This document shows positions 1 through 3,943 of a stretch of DNA of 5,385 nt, in pieces (within the stretch, counting starts at the first letter, position 1; each line of letters opens with the position of its first letter). Source of the DNA: Streptomyces katrae (lineage in GTDB: Bacteria; Actinomycetota; Actinomycetes; Streptomycetales; Streptomycetaceae); assembly GCF_000966975.1 (NCBI RefSeq), contig NZ_JZWV01001231.1, positions 1 to 5,385 on the forward strand. The letters run 5' to 3'. The notes beneath the pieces were generated by a model. That model was not told where the DNA came from. It searched no databases and saw only the letters and a program-made list of their open reading frames with translations. Position numbers and translations under genes: made by a program.

Positions 1-794
1 CCGTAGACCAGCAGGGTCGGCGCGAGCACGCGTTGCGCCTGGCGCCACAGCCCGTGTTGCCCGCCGAGGGTGTAGGCGTCGACGATCCCCCGCGAGGAAC
101 GGCTCATCGCCTCCCAGAAGTACGGCAGGGCCATGCGCCGTTCCATCTCCTCGACGGCGTTGGCGAAGCCCTCGGGTGTCACCCGTGAGGGGTCTCCGTA
201 ACAGAGGTCCGTCACCCCCCGGGTGCGCTGTTCCGCCGTCAGGTGCCGGGTGAGGCGCCCGAAGAGGGCGGGCACGCCGGGCAGGGCGAGGAGGGCGGTG
301 GGCACGGCCGAGCTCTGCACGCGCAGCTCGGGCAGGGCGGGCGAGACCAGCGTCAGGGTGCGCACGAGGTCGGGGCGGACGGCCGCGATCCGGGTGGAGA
401 CGGCGCCGCCGAGGGAGTTGCCGAACAGGTGCACCGGACCGCGTCCGGCGGCGTCCAGGTGGCGGATGACGGCGCGGGCCAACCCCGTGACCGAGTAGTC
501 GCGGTCGGCGGGCGGCGGGGACCAGCCGAAGCCGGGCAGGTCGACCGCCTCGCCGTCGACGCTGTCGGCGAGCTGCTCCATGAGCGCCGACCAGTTCTGG
601 GAGGAGCCGCCGAGTCCGTGCACGAACAGCGCGGGCGGCAGGCCCTCCCGCTGCGGTGGCCGGAAACGTACGTTCATCTCCAGGCCCGGCAGCGCGACGG
701 TGCGCAGCCCCTCTCCTTCGGCCACCCGGACGGCCCCCACCTGGGAGGTCGGCTCGGCGGTGGACCGTACGCCCGGCAGCTCGGTCGAAGACAT
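1..794 (-). CDS. Alpha/beta-fold hydrolase, C-terminal end outside window
   Basis: The minus strand reads open from ATG at 794 to the window edge, giving 264 residues without a stop. An alpha/beta-hydrolase core is visible: HGLGGSSQNW (about 59-68) supplies the oxyanion-hole strand and loop, DLPGFGWS (85-92) is the conserved turn after strand 4, and GNSLGG (125-130) is the nucleophile elbow with Ser127 as the predicted catalytic serine. A helical lid-like region follows (about 160-245). The fragment stops at PTLLVY, the strand that normally precedes the catalytic Asp, so the Asp and His lie off the window. The N-terminal 30 residues are low-complexity, with no clear signal peptide, so the protein is probably cytoplasmic. 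The ATG is the first possible start because an in-frame TAA lies four codons upstream. No ribosome site precedes it, but a TAACAT box does (see promoter). Substrate unknown; family assignment is firm. Confidence 0.9.
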   Translation of the reverse strand, partial: MSSTELPGVRSTAEPTSQVGAVRVAEGEGLRTVALPGLEMNVRFRPPQREGLPPALFVHGLGGSSQNWSALMEQLADSVDGEAVDLPGFGWSPPPADRDYSVTGLARAVIRHLDAAGRGPVHLFGNSLGGAVSTRIAAVRPDLVRTLTLVSPALPELRVQSSAVPTALLALPGVPALFGRLTRHLTAEQRTRGVTDLCYGDPSRVTPEGFANAVEEMERRMALPYFWEAMSRSSRGIVDAYTLGGQHGLWRQAQRVLAPTLLVY

Positions 795-806
795 GGGCCA
801 ATGTTA
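795..806 (-). promoter_or_regulatory. Probable -10 box of the hydrolase gene, leaderless transcript
   Basis: On the minus strand TAACAT (806-801) matches the actinomycete -10 pattern TAnnnT. Only six bases (800-795) separate it from the ATG at 794, so transcription would begin at or next to the A of the start codon. No Shine-Dalgarno sequence is present, as expected for a leaderless mRNA. No good -35 hexamer is seen 16-19 bp further upstream. Confidence 0.55.
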
Positions 807-880
807 CGAGACGATCACGCTCACCCCCCTGCGTTCCCTTGTGTTCGCGGTCACAGGACCGTCTGGCGGCGGGCTGCCGA

Positions 881-902
881 TCCTCCTAGGCTCGTAGGAG
901 GA
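881..902. repeat. Perfect 8-bp inverted repeat upstream of the acidic-protein gene
   Basis: TCCTCCTA (881-888) and TAGGAGGA (895-902) are exact inverse complements around the six-base spacer GGCTCG. The element lies 23 bp before the ATG at 926. It contains TAGGCT (887-892), a plausible TAnnnT -10 box, so as DNA it could be an operator over the promoter. As RNA it would be a hairpin hiding an AGGAGG sequence. That AGGAGG has no start codon at a usable distance, so it is not the ribosome site of the downstream gene. Function is inferred only from position and symmetry. Confidence 0.5.
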
Positions 903-925
903 CGAGCGAAGGCGAGGGGAGTGGA

Positions 926-1141
926 ATGACTGTCGACCCTGCCGAACCGGACAGCTTCCGGGACCGGTTCGCGGACCCGCTCGACGACGAGGCCCCGGAG
1001 GCGGACGCCGCCGAGCAACTCACCGACGTCCAGCCGCAGGAGGACGATCCGCTCACCGGCGGGGACCGGGAGGATGCCCCGGAGGCGGACGCCGCGGAAC
1101 AGGCCCGGGTCGTGCCCCTGGACGAGGAGGACTACCGCTGA
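926..1141 (+). CDS. Small, highly acidic hypothetical protein with internal repeat
   Basis: This 71-residue product is dominated by Asp, Glu, Ala and Pro, has only a handful of Arg residues and no Lys or Cys, and is expected to be disordered and strongly negative. The ATG is preceded by GAGGGGAG (914-921) at normal spacing. APEADAAEQ occurs twice, at residues 23-31 and 51-59, 28 residues apart, and the matching DNA is identical over 20 bases (992-1011 and 1076-1095), which points to an internal duplication. It ends in a short acidic tail, DEEDYR. The gene diverges from the hydrolase and lies 157 bp before the TetR gene. I do not recognise a named family. Reality of the gene rests on the ribosome site, the clean stop and third-position GC bias; function is unknown. 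Confidence 0.75.
   Translation: MTVDPAEPDSFRDRFADPLDDEAPEADAAEQLTDVQPQEDDPLTGGDREDAPEADAAEQARVVPLDEEDYR
992..1095 (+). repeat. In-frame direct repeat inside the acidic gene
   Basis: The 20-base unit at 992-1011 recurs exactly at 1076-1095, an offset of 84 bp (28 codons). Flanking codons also encode similar residues (DDEAPEADAAEQ and REDAPEADAAEQ) but differ at synonymous sites, so the duplication is not brand new. Confidence 0.8.
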
Positions 1142-1207
1142 CAGCATCTGCCAGGCGCTGACCAGCGTGTCCGGGGTGTGACCAGGCCGTCCGCACAGCG
1201 AGAAAAG

Positions 1208-1248
1208 TAGGCTTGAACCCACCAGATCCGGTTACCGAAAAGTACGAT
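1208..1248 (+). promoter_or_regulatory. Possible promoter region of the TetR gene
   Basis: Two TAnnnT hexamers lie in the 157-bp gap before the regulator: TAGGCT (1208-1213) and TACGAT (1243-1248). TTGAAC (1213-1218) resembles a -35 box but stands 24 bp from TACGAT, which is too far for a standard promoter. A TetR protein often controls its own gene, but no long palindrome is visible; only the short GGTTACC (1230-1236) has dyad symmetry. The rest of the gap (1142-1207) contains TGACCAG twice (1159-1165 and 1179-1185), 20 bp apart, and nothing else I can name. Confidence 0.3.
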
Positions 1249-1298
1249 GGCGGCGCGGCGCAGAGCGCACTGTGTTCTTAGAGAAAGTGGGAGGCGGC

Positions 1299-1937
1299 GT
1301 GACAGCCATCGAGCAGACCGAGGCAGCGCGTCCGCGGGGTACGCGGCTGCCGCGCCGTGCCCGGCGCAACCAGTTGCTGGGTGCTGCCCAGGAGGTGTTC
1401 GTCGCGCAGGGTTACCACGCTGCGGCCATGGACGACATCGCGGAGCGGGCGGGCGTCAGCAAGCCGGTGCTGTACCAGCACTTCCCCGGCAAGCTCGACC
1501 TGTACCTGGCGCTGCTGGACCAGCACTGCGAGAACCTGCTGCAGGCGGTGCGCGGAGCGCTGGAGTCCACGAGTGACAACAAGCTGCGCGTGGCGGCGAC
1601 CATGGACGCCTACTTCGCGTACGTGGAGGACGAGGGTGGCGCGTTCCGGCTGGTGTTCGAGTCGGACCTGACGAACGAGCCGGCGGTGCGCGAGCGCGTC
1701 GACCGGGTGTCGCTGCAGTGCGCGGAGGCCATCTCGGACGTGATCGCCGAGGACACGGGCCTGTCGAAGGACGAGTCGATGCTGCTGGCCGTGGGCCTGG
1801 GCGGGGTCTCGCAGGTCGTGGCCCGGTACTGGCTGTCCAGTGAGAGCCCGGTCGCCCGTGACACGGCGGTGGGTCTGCTGACCTCGCTCGCCTGGCGCGG
1901 CATCGCCGGCTTCCCGCTGCACGGCACGGAGGCCTGA
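1299..1937 (+). CDS. TetR-family transcriptional regulator
   Basis: The product is a 212-residue one-component regulator, expected to be a dimeric cytoplasmic DNA-binding protein. Residues about 19-66 form the TetR N-terminal three-helix domain. RRNQLLGAAQEVFVAQGY is helix 1, and MDDIAERAGVSKPVLYQHFPGK (44-65) is the helix-turn-helix with the typical VSKPVLYQHF recognition helix. The rest is an all-helical ligand or dimer domain with the normal family length. Start choice: GTG at 1299 has GGGAGG (1289-1294) four bases upstream. In-frame GTGs at 1272 and 1287 would add nine or four residues with poorer ribosome sites, and the 1272 form would include a TTA codon. DUF3107 follows 144 bp downstream, an association also known in mycobacteria (Rv3208/Rv3208A, from memory). 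Ligand and targets are unknown. Confidence 0.93.
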   Translation: MTAIEQTEAARPRGTRLPRRARRNQLLGAAQEVFVAQGYHAAAMDDIAERAGVSKPVLYQHFPGKLDLYLALLDQHCENLLQAVRGALESTSDNKLRVAATMDAYFAYVEDEGGAFRLVFESDLTNEPAVRERVDRVSLQCAEAISDVIAEDTGLSKDESMLLAVGLGGVSQVVARYWLSSESPVARDTAVGLLTSLAWRGIAGFPLHGTEA

Positions 1938-1946
1938 GCGGAAGTC

Positions 1947-1968
1947 CGGCCGGAGGCCTGACCGGCCG
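1947..1968 (+). terminator. GC hairpin after the TetR stop, possible weak terminator
   Basis: CGGCCGG (1947-1953) and CCGGCCG (1962-1968) form a perfect 7-bp stem with an eight-base loop, nine bases after the stop codon. No T-run follows, so termination is uncertain, although U-less GC hairpins are common after Streptomyces genes. The loop lies within a second copy of the sequence around the stop codon: 1928-1941 and 1952-1965 match at 13 of 14 bases. Confidence 0.4.
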
Positions 1969-2020
1969 CTGTTCGCTGCGAGCGTGTCCGCCGCGAGCCG
2001 ATCGTGTCCCCTCACCGGGC

Positions 2021-2026
2021 TAATGT
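2021..2026 (+). promoter_or_regulatory. Possible -10 box for the DUF3107 gene
   Basis: TAATGT matches the TAnnnT pattern and lies 55 bp before the GTG start, which would give a short normal leader. No recognisable -35 hexamer is present at 17-18 bp. It would let DUF3107 be transcribed separately from the TetR gene. Confidence 0.35.
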
Positions 2027-2081
2027 GGACCGGGTACGGCGCGGCTGATCGCGCGAACCGGACCGTCGGAGGGACAAAGCC

Positions 2082-2309
2082 GTGGAGGTCAAGATCGGCG
2101 TGCAGCACGCACCCCGGGAGATCGTGCTGGAGAGCGGCCTGAGCGCCGAGGAGCTGGAGGGCATCGTCGCCGAAGCCCTGTCCGGCACCGCGCCGCTGCT
2201 GAGCCTGACCGACGTCAAGGGCCGCAAGGTCCTGGTGCCGTCCGACCGTCTGGCGTACGTCGACCTCGGCGAGCCGACGCAGCGCAAGGTCGGTTTCGGA
2301 GCGCTCTGA
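2082..2309 (+). CDS. DUF3107 family small conserved protein
   Basis: This 75-residue protein begins MEVKIGVQHAPREIVLESGLS and ends in RKVGFGAL, matching the compact actinobacterial DUF3107 family (mycobacterial TB9.4/Rv3208A type, recognised from memory). The pattern suggests a short beta strand (VKIGVQ), an amphipathic helix (SAEELEGIVAEALSG, about 21-35), then strands around LLSLTDVKGRKVLVPSDRLAYVDLGE. The GTG start at 2082 has GGAGGG (2068-2073) eight bases upstream. No signal peptide, membrane segment or Cys is present. It follows the TetR gene on the same strand and is closed by a strong terminator, so it is the last gene of its unit. Its biochemical role is not established, and I do not assign one. 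Confidence 0.9.
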   Translation: MEVKIGVQHAPREIVLESGLSAEELEGIVAEALSGTAPLLSLTDVKGRKVLVPSDRLAYVDLGEPTQRKVGFGAL

Positions 2310-2311
2310 GG

Positions 2312-2327
2312 CACTCGAGTACGAGTG
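2312..2327 (+). repeat. Small hairpin directly before the DUF3107 terminator
   Basis: CACTCG (2312-2317) and CGAGTG (2322-2327) pair perfectly around an AGTA loop. It starts three bases after the DUF3107 stop and ends one base before the main terminator stem, so the transcript would end in two stacked hairpins. It may help protect the 3' end or assist termination. Confidence 0.5.
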
Positions 2328-2328
2328 G

Positions 2329-2370
2329 AACGGCCCGGCGGATGGTTCCGCCGGGCCGTTTCCGTTTCTT
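2329..2370 (+). terminator. Strong intrinsic terminator after DUF3107
   Basis: A perfect 14-bp stem (2329-2342 with 2347-2360) closes a four-base TGGT loop. It is followed by a pyrimidine- and T-rich stretch (TTTCCGTTTCTT ending at 2370). It lies 20 bases after the DUF3107 stop and is the clearest Rho-independent terminator in the window. It separates DUF3107 from the membrane-protein gene. Confidence 0.9.
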
Positions 2371-2426
2371 CCGCTTCGGGTAGGACCGCAGTGACCCGGT
2401 TTGCCCTGACGTAGGGGAGTGACCAG

Positions 2427-2729
2427 ATGATGCTGATGGAGGCCGTCGGCTCCGGTCTGCTGGGCCTCGCCCTCGCGGGCGTGGCCGTGCGGGTACTCGC
2501 CAAACGACTGCCCTCCACCCGAACGGTGCTGGTCAGCGGGGTGGCCGGGGCCCTGTTCGGGGCCTACCTGACGCATATGTCGCTGGGGCCGGGGCACAAC
2601 ACCCTGCTCGCCACCCTGCTGGGCGGACTCGGGGTGTCGGCCGTCGTGCTCTCCCTGCTGCTGCGCCCCGCCGCCGGGGGCGGCGGGGGTCCGCGCCGCC
2701 CTCCGTTTTCGCTTCCGTCGCGGAGCTGA
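2427..2729 (+). CDS. Small three-helix membrane protein, function unknown
   Basis: The product is 100 residues with three hydrophobic Gly/Ala/Leu-rich segments, at about 6-24, 33-51 and 58-79, separated by short loops (KRLPSTR; LGPGHN). A glycine run and a basic, proline-rich tail (GPRRPPFSLPSRS) follow. By the positive-inside rule the RVLAKR loop and the tail would sit in the cytoplasm on one reading, but three spans put the loop after helix 1 and the tail on the same side, so N-out/C-in is most consistent. AGGGGAG (2413-2419) lies seven bases before the ATG at 2427; a second ATG at 2430 is also possible. The gene lies after a strong terminator, so it needs its own promoter, which I could not identify. 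It converges on the ferritin-like gene. The architecture resembles small integral membrane proteins of many actinomycetes, but I recognise no named family. Confidence 0.8.
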   Translation: MMLMEAVGSGLLGLALAGVAVRVLAKRLPSTRTVLVSGVAGALFGAYLTHMSLGPGHNTLLATLLGGLGVSAVVLSLLLRPAAGGGGGPRRPPFSLPSRS

Positions 2730-2736
2730 GGACCGC

Positions 2737-2779
2737 CGCCGGCCGTAGGGGCCGGCGTTCCGCGCCCCGTGAGGCGCGG
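2737..2779. terminator. Twin GC hairpins between convergent genes
   Basis: Two hairpins fill the 56-bp gap between the stop of the membrane gene (2729) and that of the ferritin-like gene (2786). CGCCGGCC (2737-2744) pairs with GGCCGGCG (2750-2757) around a five-base loop, and CCGCGCC (2760-2766) pairs with GGCGCGG (2773-2779) around a six-base loop. Neither has a T-run, but the position between converging genes supports a bidirectional terminator. Confidence 0.55.
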
Positions 2780-2785
2780 GGAGCG

Positions 2786-3544
2786 CTACGCGGCGAGGCC
2801 GAGGGCGGCCATGCGCTTGGTGTGGGCCTTGGTGATCCGGGTGAACATCTCGCCGACGGCCGCCAGGTCGAAGCCGGCCGCCATCCCGTCCACCCCGCCG
2901 ACCAGCATGGTCGACAGCGCGTCGCGCTCGGCGACCACCCGCTGGGCCTGCGAGAGGGCCTCGCCCATCAGACGGCGCGCCCACAGGGCGAGCCGGCCGC
3001 CGACGCGCGGGTCCGCCTCGATCGCCGCGCGCACCTTCTCCACGGCGAAACCGCCGTGGCCGGTGTCGTCGAGCACGCCGACGACCAGGGCGCGGGTGTC
3101 GCTGTCGAGGTGGGTGGCGACCTCGCGGTAGAAGTCGCTGGCGATCGAGTCGCCGACGTACGCCTTGACCAGGCCCTCCAGCCAGTCCGAGGGGGCGGTC
3201 TGGCGGTGGAAGTCGTCCACGCCCTTGGCGAAGGGCTCCATGGCGGCGGTCGGCTCGGCGTCGATCGCCGCGAGCCGGTCGCGCAGCCGCTCGAAGTGGT
3301 GGAACTCGGCGGAGGCCATCTTCGCCAGTTCGGCCTTGTCGCCCAGGGTGGGCGCGAGCTTCGCGTCCTCCGCGAGGCGCTCGAAGGCCGCGAGTTCCCC
3401 GTACGCCAGCGCGCCGAGGAGGTCCACGACGGCGGCCCGGTACTGCGGGGAGGCGGAGGCGGTCGCCCAGTCCTGGGCGGCGATGCCCTGCGCCCCGGCC
3501 GGGGCGTTCTCGTCGGCGGGAGATGCGTTTTCAACGGTCGACAT
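2786..3544 (-). CDS. Ferritin-like (MiaE-type fold) putative di-iron protein
   Basis: The product is 252 residues and mostly helical. After a low-complexity N-terminus (1-25), helix 1 carries E50 and E55 (YGELAAFE), helix 2 carries an ExxH-type pair E80/H83 (SAEFHHFERL), helix 3 has D132 and D137 (YVGDSIASDFYREV), and helix 4 has D160/H163 (LDDTGHGGFAVEKV). This spacing resembles ferritin-like di-iron proteins such as tRNA-(ms2io6A) hydroxylase MiaE, but with Asp replacing Glu in the second half. A C-terminal helical part (about 185-252) follows. Metal binding and any hydroxylase activity are inference. Mycobacterial Rv3210c, next to a DEAD-box gene, is the likely counterpart (from memory). 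The start at 3544 follows a TATTGT box by seven bases. An ATG at 3643 would add 33 Arg/Val-rich residues translated from the promoter region, which I reject. It diverges from the helicase. Confidence 0.85.
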   Translation of the reverse strand: MSTVENASPADENAPAGAQGIAAQDWATASASPQYRAAVVDLLGALAYGELAAFERLAEDAKLAPTLGDKAELAKMASAEFHHFERLRDRLAAIDAEPTAAMEPFAKGVDDFHRQTAPSDWLEGLVKAYVGDSIASDFYREVATHLDSDTRALVVGVLDDTGHGGFAVEKVRAAIEADPRVGGRLALWARRLMGEALSQAQRVVAERDALSTMLVGGVDGMAAGFDLAAVGEMFTRITKAHTKRMAALGLAA

Positions 3545-3574
3545 GCTCCGCACAATAGCCCGCCTAAAGGCGGG
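3545..3574 (-). promoter_or_regulatory. Leaderless-type promoter and operator-like palindrome of the ferritin-like gene
   Basis: On the minus strand TATTGT (3557-3552) fits TAnnnT and ends seven bases before the ATG, so the mRNA is probably leaderless; GGAG next to the ATG is too close to act as a normal ribosome site. Immediately upstream, 3559-3574 is a perfect 16-bp inverted repeat (arms CCCGCCT and AGGCGGG, two-base centre). It occupies the -35/-10 spacer, where a bound repressor would block RNA polymerase. No T-run follows it, and it lies upstream of the start site, so a terminator is unlikely. Confidence 0.55.
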
Positions 3575-3587
3575 ACAAGTCACCACT

Positions 3588-3624
3588 CCTACGTGCTCCC
3601 GGTCCGTGTAAACCCGCCTACGTG
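3588..3624. repeat. CCTACGTG direct repeats in the divergent intergenic region
   Basis: CCTACGTG occurs at 3588-3595 and 3617-3624, 29 bp apart. The second copy sits inside CCCGCCTACGTGG, and its CCCGCCTA part (3613-3620) also occurs in the palindrome at 3559-3566. The shared core suggests a family of binding sites between the ferritin-like and helicase genes, but short GC-rich words can recur by chance. Confidence 0.35.
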
Positions 3625-3659
3625 GTGAATTCACCCGACACACCTGCGCGATTCCGGGG

Positions 3660-3665
3660 TACAGT
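3660..3665 (+). promoter_or_regulatory. Possible -10 box for the helicase transcript
   Basis: TACAGT fits TAnnnT; a start site a few bases downstream would give a leader of about 270 nt before the helicase start at 3944. The 18-bp-spaced upstream hexamer (CGACAC, 3636-3641) is a poor -35 match. This is the best candidate in the gap, not a certain one. Confidence 0.35.
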
Positions 3666-3673
3666 GGTAATGC

Positions 3674-3744
3674 GCCTGCCGAATACTCGGCGGGCCATCC
3701 GAATGAGGATGCCCGGTCGGTGGCCCGATCGGCTCCACCCGACC
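3674..3744 (+). ncRNA. Structured 5' leader of the helicase mRNA, three consecutive hairpins
   Basis: Three potential RNA hairpins follow one another with almost no gap: 3674-3682 with 3687-3695 (nine pairs, one G-U, AUAC loop); 3696-3700 with 3707-3711 (five pairs, six-base loop); and 3715-3723 with 3735-3744 (nine pairs, one bulged C). Further downstream, 3852-3871 can form another stem (five plus three pairs with a bulged G), and TACCG/CGGTA (3875-3879, 3891-3895) one more. I recognise no known riboswitch consensus. The region may act as a cis-regulatory leader, as is common for bacterial RNA-helicase genes, but function is inferred from density of structure alone. Confidence 0.4.
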
Positions 3745-3760
3745 GCCCTCGGCGCGGGGA

Positions 3761-3776
3761 GTACGCCCATGCGTAC
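3761..3776 (+). promoter_or_regulatory. Hairpin presenting the upstream-ORF start codon
   Basis: GTACGC (3761-3766) and GCGTAC (3771-3776) pair perfectly around CCAT; the ATG at 3769 spans the loop and first stem base. GGA (3758-3760), part of the ribosome site, could also pair with TCC (3781-3783) across a four-base bulge. Such folding would limit access to the upstream ORF start. Confidence 0.45.
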
Positions 3777-3816
3777 CGCCTCCACGAGGGGCCCCCTCAG
3801 CGGCACGAGCGCCTGA
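3769..3816 (+). CDS. Candidate 15-codon upstream ORF in the helicase leader
   Basis: ATG at 3769 opens a 15-residue reading frame (MRTASTRGPLSGTSA) ending in TGA at 3814. GGGGAG (3756-3761) lies seven bases before it, the best-placed ribosome site in the leader and comparable to those of the real genes nearby. The peptide has no obvious run of one amino acid as in classical attenuators. Its frame is not the helicase frame, and the stop is 127 bases before the helicase CTG. Within it, CCTC/GAGG (3779-3782, 3786-3789) and GAGGG/CCCTC (3786-3790, 3794-3798) share bases and are mutually exclusive stems. The same frame is open upstream to an ATG at 3622, but that start has no good ribosome site. 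Translation is plausible but unproven. Confidence 0.4.
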   Translation: MRTASTRGPLSGTSA

Positions 3817-3943
3817 GCGATGGCAGTGGTCCCGCGCAGCTTCGTACGACCCGCCCGACCCCGGGTGGGCGCAGTACCGCAAGCCCGGCACGGTAGGACC
3901 CCCCTCGCCGCCTCACGCCGCGTCTCACAGAAGAGGCAGCACC

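Noticed and set aside
243..929. 228-codon open frame on the plus strand
   Set aside because: Antisense to the hydrolase, which has a clear nucleophile elbow and oxyanion motif; the plus-strand product is Gly/Arg-rich without domain features.
2677..2695. G-rich run near the end of the membrane gene as a G-quadruplex or slippage site
   Set aside because: It encodes an ordinary glycine stretch in frame, and such G runs are common by chance at this GC content; nothing else supports a role.
1278..2984. 568-codon open frame on the minus strand
   Set aside because: It lies antisense to TetR, DUF3107 and the membrane gene, crosses their terminator, and encodes Arg/Gly/His-rich low-complexity sequence typical of the shadow frame in GC-rich DNA.
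2822..3628. 268-codon open frame on the plus strand
   Set aside because: Antisense to the ferritin-like gene and repetitive in Val/Gly/His; no ribosome site or domain.
3545..3643. 33-residue N-terminal extension of the ferritin-like protein from an ATG at 3643
   Set aside because: It would translate the palindrome and -10 box, has Arg/Val-rich non-family composition, and the ATG at 3544 has a fitting leaderless promoter.
3622..3816. 64-codon open frame starting at ATG 3622
   Set aside because: No ribosome site before the ATG and it overlaps the likely promoter; only its last 15 codons, from 3769, have a good ribosome site.
3820..3943. ATG at 3820 opening a long frame that continues out of phase under the helicase gene
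   Set aside because: It has no good ribosome site and encodes Arg/Pro-rich shadow sequence; I considered a programmed frameshift into the helicase but saw no slippery site or stop codon to force it.
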